A DNA stretch of 38,658 nt from the NCBI GenBank assembly GCA_902489275.1, contig CABTZK010000021.1, forward strand, positions 1-38,658, in the 5' to 3' direction. Every line of letters begins with the position of its first letter. The first letter of the stretch is position 1. Below, one piece after another: positions 1 through 10,700 of this stretch. Source of the DNA: an uncultured Porphyromonadaceae bacterium. GTDB lineage: Bacteria > Bacteroidota > Bacteroidia > Bacteroidales > Muribaculaceae. Under the pieces are notes generated by a model. It had not been told where the DNA came from. It was given only the letters and a program-made list of their open reading frames with translations, and ran no database searches. Both the position numbers and the translations under genes were made by a program.

Positions 1-137
1 ACTTGCAAAAGCTCCTGGCGCCTTAGCGAAATGGCGACATCAAGGACCGCGCTTGGCGCCCTATCCCCAACAAGCGGAAAAGCGGGCGTCGTGCGCCGCC
101 CCCCCCCAGCCACTCCTTTATGAGAAAGATGAAGAAA

Positions 138-177
138 GGGACTGCAATCCTCATTTTGAGGTAGCAGCCCCTTTTTT
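138..177 (+). terminator. Rho-independent terminator of a gene left of the window
   Basis: Stem pairs are GGG/CCC (138-140 with 168-170), CTGC/GCAG (142-145 with 164-167) and CCTCA/TGAGG (149-153 with 157-161) around a TTT loop. Small internal bulges are present. A run of six T follows at 172-177, which sets the direction as plus. Confidence 0.75.
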
Positions 178-313
178 GTCACCCCTCACTGGCTTCCTAT
201 CTCATTGCTTCATCGCGGCATGCACATGCTGCCAAGCGCTATGAAATCGACACGAAAAAGATTAATCCGTTTTATTTAAGATATTTTTGTCCCATTTTGT
301 CACAATTTTTCAG

Positions 314-321
314 TACCTTTG
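314..321 (+). promoter_or_regulatory. Bacteroidetes-type -7 box for ppdK
   Basis: TACCTTTG matches the Bacteroidetes sigma-ABfr -7 consensus TAnnTTTG. TTTG motifs lie upstream near 283-297, but none sits at the ideal 19-20 bp, so the -33 element is uncertain. Transcription would start near 328 and give a leader of about 110 nt. Confidence 0.6.
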
Positions 322-346
322 CACCCTAATTAGGAAGATTAGGCTG

Positions 347-400
347 CGCGTCTGGGATGGAAATCATGACGCGTGACCTTTGTGTTTTAATCTAAAACAC
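347..400 (+). promoter_or_regulatory. Two hairpins in the ppdK leader
   Basis: The first stem pairs CGCGTC (347-352) with GACGCG (368-373) around a 15-nt loop. The second is a perfect 8-bp stem, GTGTTTTA (382-389) with TAAAACAC (393-400), around a 3-nt loop, 40 nt before the start codon. Neither is followed by a T run, so they may affect mRNA stability or translation rather than termination. No riboswitch class is recognised. Confidence 0.4.
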
Positions 401-439
401 TAAATAATACGTGTTTATCTTAACAATAACAGTTATTAA

Positions 440-3154
<2,715 letters not shown>

Positions 3155-3178
3155 GCGGCGAGCCCTTAGGATAAGCGA

Positions 3179-3220
3179 GTTAGGCGGAACGCCCCGAGAA
3201 CAAAGGGGCTTCCGCCTAAC
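3179..3220 (+). terminator. Strong hairpin after ppdK, at the host/prophage border
   Basis: GTTAGGCGGAA-c-GCCCC (3179-3195) pairs with GGGGCTTCCGCCTAAC (3205-3220), a 16-bp stem with one bulged C and a 9-nt loop. No T run follows. It begins 24 nt after the ppdK stop, so it probably ends or protects the ppdK mRNA. It may also serve the convergent host gene on the far side of the insertion, or lie close to the attachment site. Confidence 0.6.
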
Positions 3221-3276
3221 ATCATAAATGAGGGTTTGTGCATTTCGGCACGGAAAACGAGCAGAATGAACGAAAA

Positions 3277-3329
3277 TGTTTAGAGAAAGTCGCGAGTTTT
3301 TCAGTACCCTGTTTAGAGCGTGTTTAGAG
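3277..3329 (+). repeat. Three phased TGTTTAGAG repeats upstream of the integrase
   Basis: Exact copies of TGTTTAGAG lie at 3277-3285, 3310-3318 and 3321-3329. Start-to-start spacing is 33 and 11 bp, whole turns of DNA, so all copies face the same side of the helix. The position, just before the integrase gene at the element's left end, suits arm-type integrase sites or operators of an integrase regulator. No clear counterpart was found at the right end. Confidence 0.55.
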
Positions 3330-3393
3330 TTCAAATTGAGCGAGATACAACAACTTATATCACAATAACGAACAAACGATAGGAACACAGATT

Positions 3394-4878
3394 ATGGCAA
3401 CAATGAAAGCATGTGTGCAGAAAATGCGCAACGACGGGTTCTTCCCTGTGTACATCAGAGTGACGCACAACAGGACGACGCAGTACATCAAGACCGGGAA
3501 GATGGTGACGAAACGTGAACTCTCCAAGAGCAAGGACATCACGGACGCAGTGGTGCAACAGTTCTGCTCTACCCTTATCCTCGACTACCAAGCAAGGCTG
3601 AATGCCATCGACACGCGCGACTGGAACGCTCGCATGATTGTGGACTACCTGCTGAAAGGCGACGAGGATATTTCATTCTCGGACTATGCACGGCTGCACA
3701 TTGACCGAATGATTGACAGCGGCATGGCGAGGAACGCACGTAACTATCAACTGGCACTCCAGCACATGGAGCGGTACTTCGGCACTACGCAGGTGAAGTT
3801 CTCGCAAATGACCTCAACGAACGTGGCGAAGTGGATAAAGTCGCTGGAGCAGACGAACAGGGCAAAGGAGATGTACCCGGTGTGTATGCGTCAGGTGTTC
3901 CGTGCGGCGACGACGGAGCTGAACGACTACGACACCGGGATGATACGCATCAAGACCAATCCTTGGGTCAAGGTGAAGATACCACAGGCCGACCGACCCG
4001 AGAAGCGTGCCATCAGCGCGGAGGACTGCCGCAGGTTCTTCGCCGCTCCCCTGCCCGAGAGCAAGATGAAGTCACCCCTGCCCGAACTGGGGCGCGACGT
4101 GGCGATGATGGTGCTGTGCCTTGGCGGCATGAACACGGTTGACTTGTACAACCTGCGCAAGGAGGACTACCACGGCGGCATCATCCACTACAAGCGTGCC
4201 AAGACAATGAAAAGCCGTGCCGATGGCGCGTACATGGAAATGCGTGTGCCGGAAATCATCAAGCCACTCATGGAGAAGTATGCCGCCGACGAGCATGACG
4301 AATACCTGTTCAACTTCCACGCACGCCACACGACGAGCGACAGTTTCTCGGCAAACGCGAACATCGGCATCAAGAAGATATGCGAGAGCATGGGCATACC
4401 GAAAGAGAACTGGTATTGCGTCTATACATTCCGTCACACATGGGGCACGGTGGCGCAGAATGACTGCGGCGCGAGCATTGACGAGGTGGCTTTCGGTATG
4501 AACCACAGCGCAGGACACCGTATCACACGTGGCTACATCAAATTGGACTTCACACCGGCATGGGAACTGAACGAGAAGGTTGTCGATTTCATCCTCTTCA
4601 CCGACCACAAGAGCAAGTTGGCGAGAGAGGACGAGCCACAAAGCACGATGTTCCGCCTCTCACCGAAGATGCTCATCAAGGCGGCGGCGTTCTTCCAAGG
4701 CAAGTGCCTTGCCAGTTTCGACGACATCGGCTGCTCCAACATCGACGAGGTTATCAGCCGGCTGGTGGCAGAACTGCCAAGCGACCTTCCGCCGCGTTGC
4801 ATGGTTCAGTTCAAAATCGTGAACATGGACAACGGCAAGGTTGCCGTGTATGAGCGACAGAAGGGCAAAGGATTTTAG
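3394..4878 (+). CDS. Tyrosine recombinase (phage-type integrase)
   Basis: Site-specific recombinase expected to integrate and excise the element. The first ~90 residues are an arm-binding-like segment with FFPVYIRVTHNRTTQYI. A SAM-like core-binding domain spans about 95-215 and the catalytic domain about 220-390. Arg347 and His348 lie in FRHTWGT, a likely His371 lies in NHSAGH, and the nucleophile Tyr381 is in RGYIK. The usual first catalytic Arg is not visible: box I reads LGGMNTVDL, with Asn247 where Arg is expected. IntDOT-type Bacteroides integrases are also known to lack this residue. About 100 residues continue past the catalytic Tyr, an unusually long tail. It sits at the left end of the element and reads inward. 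Confidence 0.9.
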   Translation: MATMKACVQKMRNDGFFPVYIRVTHNRTTQYIKTGKMVTKRELSKSKDITDAVVQQFCSTLILDYQARLNAIDTRDWNARMIVDYLLKGDEDISFSDYARLHIDRMIDSGMARNARNYQLALQHMERYFGTTQVKFSQMTSTNVAKWIKSLEQTNRAKEMYPVCMRQVFRAATTELNDYDTGMIRIKTNPWVKVKIPQADRPEKRAISAEDCRRFFAAPLPESKMKSPLPELGRDVAMMVLCLGGMNTVDLYNLRKEDYHGGIIHYKRAKTMKSRADGAYMEMRVPEIIKPLMEKYAADEHDEYLFNFHARHTTSDSFSANANIGIKKICESMGIPKENWYCVYTFRHTWGTVAQNDCGASIDEVAFGMNHSAGHRITRGYIKLDFTPAWELNEKVVDFILFTDHKSKLAREDEPQSTMFRLSPKMLIKAAAFFQGKCLASFDDIGCSNIDEVISRLVAELPSDLPPRCMVQFKIVNMDNGKVAVYERQKGKGF

Positions 4879-5099
4879 TTGAACACGACTTCCAGGTGTC
4901 CCTCCGCCTCCTCCGCGAGCAGCAGCCAGTTGCCGGTGGAGAACGCCTCCGTATTGCGGAGCGTGACGGTGCAGCCAGTGTGCGATGCTGCCTCGCGGAC
5001 AATCTTTCTCACACTGTTGAGCGGGAGGGCCTCGGGATTGAATGTTATCGACGTGCCGCCCTTGACAAGCGCAAGGAGATTTTCAAAATCCGGTTTCAT
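4875..5099 (-). CDS. Small phage-associated hypothetical protein (74 aa)
   Basis: A 74-residue acidic, soluble-looking protein starting MKPDFENLLALVKGGTSITF, with alternating strand-like and helix-like stretches. No function is recognised. Its stop codon overlaps the integrase stop on the other strand by three bases (tail-to-tail). A -7 box, TACCTTTG on the minus strand, lies about 24 bp upstream of the start, which supports it being a real gene. The overlap with the end of the integrase gene is characteristic of compact phage genomes. Confidence 0.6.
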   Translation of the reverse strand: MKPDFENLLALVKGGTSITFNPEALPLNSVRKIVREAASHTGCTVTLRNTEAFSTGNWLLLAEEAEGHLEVVFN

Positions 5100-5122
5100 T
5101 GCGATAAAAATTTGATACAGCG

Positions 5123-5130
5123 CAAAGGTA
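5123..5130 (-). promoter_or_regulatory. -7 box for the 74-aa gene
   Basis: CAAAGGTA on the plus strand reads TACCTTTG on the minus strand, a full match to TAnnTTTG. It lies 24 bp before the start at 5099. No clear TTG stands at the -33 position. Confidence 0.5.
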
Positions 5131-5164
5131 AATTCAAAATCACGAACTTCGATGTTATCTTTTG

Positions 5165-5198
5165 AGGCTTCCCCTGCTCACAGGCGAAGCCTTTTTTT
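5165..5198 (+). terminator. Plus-strand terminator right of the integrase
   Basis: AGGCTTC (5165-5171) pairs with GAAGCCT (5186-5192), followed by a run of seven T. It would stop rightward transcription from the integrase before it enters the repeat block. Confidence 0.7.
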
Positions 5199-5260
5199 GT
5201 TTCAAAATTCCAAAAATCAAGTTTTCCTCGCGCGTGCGCGCGCGCTGTCGACGACGAGAG

Positions 5261-5291
5261 ATATATAAGAAAGTTTTCTTTCTTTATATAT
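5261..5291. repeat. AT-rich inverted repeat
   Basis: ATATATAAGAAAG on the left faces its reverse complement, with one extra base, CTTTCTTTATATAT, on the right, around a short T loop. It is very AT-rich and directly follows a CG-alternating tract, so it is a plausible easily melted region. Confidence 0.5.
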
Positions 5292-5318
5292 TTCTTTCTT
5301 TACTTTCTTTACTTTACT

Positions 5319-5338
5319 TGCGATGAAAAAACATCGCA
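5319..5338. repeat. Hairpin built from the array heptamer
   Basis: TGCGATG (5319-5325) and CATCGCA (5332-5338) form a perfect 7-bp stem around AAAAAA. The stem contains the same GCGAT core as the repeats at 5339, 5361 and 5497-5581. Confidence 0.5.
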
Positions 5339-5496
5339 TTTGCGATAGCATTGCAATCGCTTTGCGATAACAATTCCATTAAGATATTGATATACAACAA
5401 CTTAAAAGGCTTATTTTAAGATTGAAAAGCACCGTTTTTTGTGCGGAAATTAGATAAAAATAGCCGTTTTGAGTGCATTTTTCGATGAGCTTTTTT

Positions 5497-5581
5497 ATCG
5501 CAAAATTATCGCAAACTATCGCAAAAGTCAATTTGCGACCATTTGCGACACATTTGCGACACATTTGCGATACGGTTGCGA
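5497..5581. repeat. Iteron-like array, eight phased copies of TTTGCGA
   Basis: Three copies in one orientation (ATCGCAAA at 5497, 5508 and 5518) are followed by five in the other (TTTGCGA at 5532, 5542, 5553 and 5564, and GTTGCGA at 5575). Within each group the start spacing is 10-11 bp, one helical turn. Extra copies at 5339 and 5361 are 22 bp apart. The arrangement resembles binding sites for a replication initiator, a repressor or a nucleoprotein-forming factor. Confidence 0.75.
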
Positions 5582-5602
5582 TTAAGTATTTGAATATCAG
5601 CA

Positions 5603-5641
5603 TAAAACAAAACGACCGCCAGCAGAGTTGCCGAACGGTCG
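5603..5641 (-). terminator. Terminator of the minus-strand GTPNK gene
   Basis: CGACCG (5613-5618) pairs with CGGTCG (5636-5641). On the minus strand the stem is followed by TTTTGTTTT (plus-strand A tract 5604-5612), 28 bp past the stop codon of the gene at 5669-6034. Confidence 0.65.
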
Positions 5642-5668
5642 AAACTAAATACAGTAAACAGTAGTGAG

Positions 5669-6034
5669 TCACCCGCCGCCGCCGGCCGTAATCTCCTCGC
5701 CGCTGGCGAGCCGCGCGAGCCGCTGTGTGAGCGTGAGGCTCATGTCGCTTACCGACACGTCCACGCTGGTGGCCTGCATCTGCGGCGTGTGGAACCTCAA
5801 GAGCTTGATTTCGGCGTCGACCCGGGAAGCCGCGTCGAGCGCCATCAAGTCGATGTCGAACTGCGACAGCAACCTGCCTGTCTTGTTCCCCTTTTCGTCC
5901 ACCTCCTCGATGGACGGCGTGAAGTACCCTGCCGAGTGCTCGCGGAGGAATGTCTTCAGCGGCTTGTCCTTGTTGGGCGTTCCCGCGGCGCGGCCGCCGA
6001 GCCGCCCGCGCCCGTCTCCTTTCTTTCTTGGCAT
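5669..6034 (-). CDS. Phage protein with GRxxGTPNK start (small-terminase-like)
   Basis: A 121-aa protein beginning MPRKKGDGRGRLGG and then AAGTPNKDKPLKTF. A basic, Gly-rich N-terminus of the GGRxxGTPNK type is common in small Bacteroidetes phage proteins near packaging genes and is often called small-terminase- or DNA-binding-like. The rest is helical and acidic, ending in a short Gly tail. I chose the Met at 6034 because that motif sits at the extreme N-terminus; a longer upstream frame to 6547 only mirrors the opposite-strand gene. It points away from the ejection genes, with a terminator after it. No large terminase follows. The packaging role is an inference from similarity. Confidence 0.65.
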   Translation of the reverse strand: MPRKKGDGRGRLGGRAAGTPNKDKPLKTFLREHSAGYFTPSIEEVDEKGNKTGRLLSQFDIDLMALDAASRVDAEIKLLRFHTPQMQATSVDVSVSDMSLTLTQRLARLASGEEITAGGGG

Positions 6035-6112
6035 AGCTGGAATCCTTTCTGGCGCCGGCCGCGCCCGGGACAGGGGAAGCGGGCCTCCGCCTGACCTCGC
6101 CTGCGCGACGAC

Positions 6113-6176
6113 ACAAAACTTAAAATGACGGCGCGAAGATAAGGGGGTAATTTCGCACACGAATGATAAGTTTTGT
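6113..6176. promoter_or_regulatory. Divergent promoter region with inverted repeat
   Basis: ACAAAACTTA (6113-6122) and TAAGTTTTGT (6167-6176) are exact reverse complements 44 bp apart, between the minus-strand GTPNK gene and the plus-strand ejection operon. Each arm contains a TAAGTTTTG sequence, one base longer than the -7 consensus and pointing outward toward its own gene. This suits paired divergent promoters or a shared operator. Confidence 0.45.
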
Positions 6177-6200
6177 CTCACCAATAAACAACCAGGAAAT

Positions 6201-6701
6201 ATGATAGGAGGAATCATCGGCGGCGCGGCCGGCGCGCTCGGGGCGCTCTTCGGGGGCTTCAGCAGGAACAAGGCGCTGAAGAGGCAGATGCGGATGCTCG
6301 GCGAGCAGAGGCGGGAGAACCAGGACTGGTACGACCGCAGGTACAACGAGGACGCGACACAGCGCGCGGACGCGCAGGCCATGCTGACACGGACGGCAGA
6401 GGCCATCAGGCAGCGCAACCTAGCGTCGGCAGGAAGCGCTGCCGTGATGGGAGGCGCGGAGGAAAGCGTGGCGGCGACGAAAGCGGCCAACGCGCGGGCC
6501 ATGTCGGACGCCGCCAGCCAGATTGCCGCCGCCGGCGCGCAGCGCAAGGACCAGGTAGAGGCCCGCTACAGGGAGCGCGACGCGAGAATCAGCGAGGCCT
6601 TGCGCGAGCTGCAGGGGATGAAGAGGGACGGAGTCCAGATAGCCGGCGACACCGTGGGCATGGGCATTGCCGGGGTGGCTAACGGCATGGGACTTAGTTA
6701 A
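6201..6701 (+). CDS. Putative internal virion (ejection) protein, gp14-like
   Basis: A 166-aa protein with a Gly/Ala-rich hydrophobic N-terminus (IGGIIGGAAGALGALFGGF, residues 2-20) followed by a long Q/R/A/E-rich helical region with a small-residue central stretch, and a second Gly-rich patch at the C-terminus (GMGIAGVANGMGLS). This is the layout of T7 gp14 and microvirus pilot proteins, small membrane-active parts of a DNA-ejection conduit. There is no detectable sequence identity I can prove by eye. It is first of three tightly packed plus-strand genes (21-nt gap to the next). The role as an ejection protein is inferred from architecture and gene order. Confidence 0.6.
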   Translation: MIGGIIGGAAGALGALFGGFSRNKALKRQMRMLGEQRRENQDWYDRRYNEDATQRADAQAMLTRTAEAIRQRNLASAGSAAVMGGAEESVAATKAANARAMSDAASQIAAAGAQRKDQVEARYRERDARISEALRELQGMKRDGVQIAGDTVGMGIAGVANGMGLS

Positions 6702-6722
6702 ACATCAAAACGAGATACAACT

Positions 6723-7766
6723 ATGGCAACAATACCATTTGGAACGACTATACCGCGAGGAGCGACTTCATTCTACGACTTCTCGTCGCTTGACGGGGGG
6801 CAGATGCCGCCAAGCAGCGACACAAAGCCCGACGATGACAAGCCCGGCAGTGGCAGTGGCAGCACGACACCACCGACACCCTCACAGGCTACTCCACCGA
6901 TAGCAGGTAATGGCGGCTCATCGTCAAGCAGCACGACAACAACCACCGTTGCGTCCTCTCCTTACGCACAGTTCAGAGGCAACAATTATGCGGACGTGGA
7001 GAGATTCTTGCTTGACCAGCTGAGGAGCGCGAGGCTGGAGACCCCGGAGGAGCGCGAGAAGCGCGAGAGGCGCGAGGCCCGCCTCTCGTGGCTCGCCCGC
7101 CTGGCCGACGGCCTTGGGACGTTCCACACGGCCGTCGCGCACGCCAGGGGCGAGCGCCCGATAGAGCTGCCGAAGATGTCGGCCAAGGCACAAGAGAAAT
7201 TTGAGAAAGCCAAAGCGCAACGCGACAAGGACAGAGACAGATGGCTGGGCTACGCCATCGAGCTCGGCAACATCAAGGACAAAGACCGCGACTTCAGCTT
7301 CCGCGTCACCCAGGCCGAGCAGCAGCAGAGTCGCTTTGAGCGCCAGCAGGACAGGCTCGACAGGCAGGAGGAGGCCAGCCGCCTGGCCGCTGACGCGAGG
7401 GTCAAGTACTACCAGGCCTTGGCCGCCAAGAACGACGAGCAGGCCGCGTACTGGAAGACCAGGGGCGAGCTGCTGGAGAGGGGCTACCCGCTGCAGCAGG
7501 CCGAGGCGCTGGCGCGCATCGAGGAGCGCAAGGCAAGGGCGGCCAAGGCCAGGGCGGGCTCCGCGACAGGCGCGAGCGGCCGCGGAGGGCAGGCGCACGC
7601 GAGCCGCCGCCTGGCGGGCGGGCGGAACGGCGACGACGGGATGGAGACCGTGACGAGGACGACCGACAGCCTCGGCCGGCAGAAGACGACCGTCAGGTAC
7701 AGGCAGCCGCACGCCACCGCCGCGCGACAGGCAAGGAAGATACCAACCGGCGTAAAATGGAAATGA
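6723..7766 (+). CDS. Coiled-coil phage protein, likely second ejection protein
   Basis: A 347-aa protein. Residues 1-80 are a Ser/Thr/Pro/Gly-rich disordered leader with runs of S and T. Residues 90-280 are strongly helical and rich in R, E, Q and A, with the phrase LARLADGLGTFHTAV (near 125-140), of a kind typical of Bacteroidetes phages. The tail is basic and Gly/Ser-rich. Only one base separates its stop (7766) from the start of the giant gene (7768), so the two are probably translationally coupled. By position it matches gp15 in the T7 gp14-15-16 order. The exact function is unknown. Confidence 0.6.
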   Translation: MATIPFGTTIPRGATSFYDFSSLDGGQMPPSSDTKPDDDKPGSGSGSTTPPTPSQATPPIAGNGGSSSSSTTTTTVASSPYAQFRGNNYADVERFLLDQLRSARLETPEEREKRERREARLSWLARLADGLGTFHTAVAHARGERPIELPKMSAKAQEKFEKAKAQRDKDRDRWLGYAIELGNIKDKDRDFSFRVTQAEQQQSRFERQQDRLDRQEEASRLAADARVKYYQALAAKNDEQAAYWKTRGELLERGYPLQQAEALARIEERKARAAKARAGSATGASGRGGQAHASRRLAGGRNGDDGMETVTRTTDSLGRQKTTVRYRQPHATAARQARKIPTGVKWK

Positions 7767-7767
7767 C

Positions 7768-10700
7768 ATGGCACAGACACAGTTAGAGACCCTGTACAAC
7801 TCGCTCAAGAGAAACAACTATGACGTCCCGCCGACATTCGAGCGCTTCGCCCGGACGCTGACAGCCCCGGGCATGGAGGGCGTGAGGAACCGGCAGACGC
7901 TGTACCGCTCGCTGCGAGACAGCAATTTCGACGTGCCGGACACCTACGAGCGCTTCTCGAGGACGCTTTTCGCGCCGGCCAGGCCGAAAGGGCGGAAAAG
8001 CCCAAAGCCGGGAGCCAGGCCCGCCCCGGCGCCCAGGGGCTCTTTCATGCGGTCCATCCAAGGGATGACGGAGCAGTGGGAGCAGTTCAACAGGCGAGCC
8101 GGCAGCATCCAGAGGAACCAGCGCGAATACGCCAGGCTGAACCCGCTCAAGCCCGACGGATTGGACGGGCTGAGAGTCGGTGAGCAAAGCCGGCCGAGAC
8201 TCGGCGCGGACAAGAGCGTGCGCCGTGGCGAGAGCCGGCACAGCCCGAAAACCGGAAAGATTGAGCCCAGGTACCTCACCCCTGACGGAGAGGAGTTCCG
8301 CTCCCCCCTGGAGGCCGACGCCGCGGCGCGCGCCAGCCGGGAAGACCCCGTCGAGACGGAGCTGGCGCAGGCGCGCGCCGAGCGCGAGCGGCTCAGCGAG
8401 GCGATGCGGCGGCGAGGGGCGCGGCTGGACGAGCGGCGCGACAGGCGCGGCTTCCTCCCGCAGGACCCCGGCTTAAACGTCCCGCAATGGGCCAGCGACC
8501 GGGCAGGCGACAGCGAGTACAGCCGGCTGTCGGCGGCGAGGAACGCCAACGAACGGCGAATCAGGCTGCTTGAGGCGAAGCGCGACAAGGCCGGGTTCTG
8601 GCGCGGCTTCCTGGACGCGGCAAGGAACCCTGACACCTGGATGCTCGGGCTGTCGAGCCTCAAGGACGCGCTGACGACAGGCCAGGTCAAGGGCAAAATA
8701 GAGCGGCGCGGGAACAAGTCGCTCACGAGCGCCGAGCGCGCGATGCTCGGGAGCATGGAGCGCGAGCGGCTGGCGGAGAGCGAGTATGGCGATGACTTGG
8801 GATGGCTATACCGCGCCGGCGACATCACGGCCAGCGCGCTCCCTTTTGTCGGCGAGTTCATCGCCACTGGCGGGTTCTCCGGCATCGCCTCGGCCGGGAG
8901 CAGGATGGGAGCGAGAGCGGCGGCGAAGTACGCAACCGGGAAAATCGGGCGCTGGGTGCTCAAGAGCACAGGGACGATGGCCGGCGACCTGGCAGCGGGC
9001 CTCGCGATGGCGAACACGACCGGGGCGATGAGGACCGCCGCCGGAATCCTGTCGAGGCGGCAGGGCAGCGTGACAAGCGGCCATAACGGGGATTACAGCT
9101 TCGAGGGCGGCAAGAGCCTCCTGCGCTCCATTTACGAAGGCGAGATGGCAAGCACGCTGGAATACTACACGGAGATGCTCGGAGCGCACATGGGAGCCGC
9201 CGGAGCGGCGGGCCGCAAGTGGCTTAGAAAGGGGATGGAGAGGATTGGCGCCGGGCGGGTATCGGACACGCTGTCGCGCATCACGGGCAGCGAGTGGGCA
9301 AAGACGGCCGGCTCGCTGCTGCGCAGGGGAGGCGTGCATGACTACCCTGCCGAGGTCATGGAGGAGGAGGCGAACATCCTGCTCAACTCCATCCTTGTCG
9401 GCGACAACAGCCTGAGCGACCTGGCTGACCGGAGGACACAGGCCGACATCTTCGGCGGCATGATGCTCTCTATCGGATTCATGCAGTCTCCCGGCCTCGC
9501 CGGAGGGGCGCGCCAGGCGGCGAAGTACCTCCGCTACCGCCATAAGACAGGCGTGAGCGACAAGGAGGCCGCCATCCGCATCGGCGAGGAGCGCTGGCAG
9601 CCCATCAGGGAGCGCATCGACCTCACGCCCAACGGGAGCATGGCCGATGTGATTGACGGCATCGTCAAGGACGAGGGGCTGACGAGACAAGGCAAGGAGG
9701 CGGCCTTGGGCTATATCGGGAACCTGATGAGGACACGCGGCTGCAACCTGCGCGCCGCCGCGGAGGCGAAAGACAGAATCAGCCAAGCCGGTGAAAACCG
9801 GAATGCGCCAGGGGACGGCGGCGCGGAAAGCGCCGGCGGCTCCTACATGGAGGGCTACAGCCTGGCTGACCCTGACGGGAGGCGCGACGCGGCGACGGGC
9901 ATGAGGCAGCGCCGGGAGGCGCTCGCGGGGACTGTCCCGGAGGAACTCTTAGAGGCTATTGACGGTGACCCCGACGCAGCGACAGAGACGATACGGGGCA
10001 ACGCGCAGCTGGATGACGCGCAGAAACAGAAAGCGCTGGACTACGTGAGCGCCAGGAGCGCCTACAACGGCATGCTCCAGCGTATCAATGACGATGCCGA
10101 CTACATGGCGGCGCAGCGGAGGGAGCAAGCGAAGCAGATGCAGCACTCCGACGGAAAAATTCGTCCTGCCACACTCAAAGAGCAGGACGAGGAGGGACAC
10201 GACAAACAGGTGTACGTGGTCGACGGGAATGTGGCGATGACGGCAGACGGCACCATGGTTGACGCGGCAAAGAGCGACAAGAGCGTTGTCGTCTACGACC
10301 CGGCCACGGGGGAGCGCAGGATGATAGACCCCGCCGCCGACACCGGTGTCATGTCAATGGGCGAGGCGAAGACCGCAGAGGAATACGACGCGGGCATAGA
10401 GCGCGGCCGCGAGGAGTACATCCAGCGGCAGGTTGACGAGGCGCAGGGCAAGGTCGCGCTTGAGCCCGGGCAGCGGCTCGTGCTGCCGACCGGCGAGGAC
10501 GCCGTTGTCATGGCTACCGCCGGCGACGACGTCACCGTGGCGCTTGCCGGCGGCAAGCAAGCCAGCGTGTCGCTTGCGGAGCTGCAGCGCATCCGTGATG
10601 AGAAAGCGATGGAGGACTACCGTCAGCGTCACGGCACCGAAGATGCAGCACCGACCGCCACACCGCAACAGGGAGGGCATGTAAGCGGCGCACCAGCCGA

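Larger units (their letters stand above)
1..439. other. Intergenic region upstream of ppdK
   Basis: No convincing gene is seen here. An open frame at 53-244 has low-complexity, unprotein-like content and runs through a terminator hairpin, so I do not call it. The stretch holds the end of an upstream transcription unit (terminator at 138-177), then the ppdK promoter and a structured leader of about 110 nt. A run of nine or ten C residues lies near 101-110. Confidence 0.6.
5100..5668. other. Non-coding block with candidate origin or regulator sites
   Basis: About 570 bp with no convincing gene. From left to right it holds a plus-strand terminator (5165-5198), an alternating purine/pyrimidine CG tract (about 5229-5245), an AT-rich inverted repeat (5261-5291), a CTTT-rich run (about 5290-5317), a TGCGATG hairpin, TTTGCGAT copies at 5339 and 5361, a phased array at 5497-5581 and a minus-strand terminator (5603-5641). 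Repeats beside an easily melted AT-rich stretch are typical of replication origins, but no initiator gene is left nearby. Confidence 0.5.

Noticed and set aside
53..244. 63-aa open frame at the left edge
   Set aside because: It is a Pro/Cys-rich, low-complexity product that runs through a clear terminator hairpin. There is no promoter and no family resemblance.
5497..5581. The repeat array as a CRISPR
   Set aside because: The repeats are 7-8 bp with 3-4 bp spacers and switch orientation, unlike CRISPR repeats.
6035..6547. N-terminal extension of the minus-strand GTPNK protein up to 6547
   Set aside because: The added part is antisense to the gp14-like gene and the intergenic region. The family-like N-terminus starts at the Met at 6034.
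6924..7817. 297-aa open frame antisense to the coiled-coil phage gene
   Set aside because: It is Leu/Ala/Arg-rich shadow coding produced by a GC-rich gene on the other strand.
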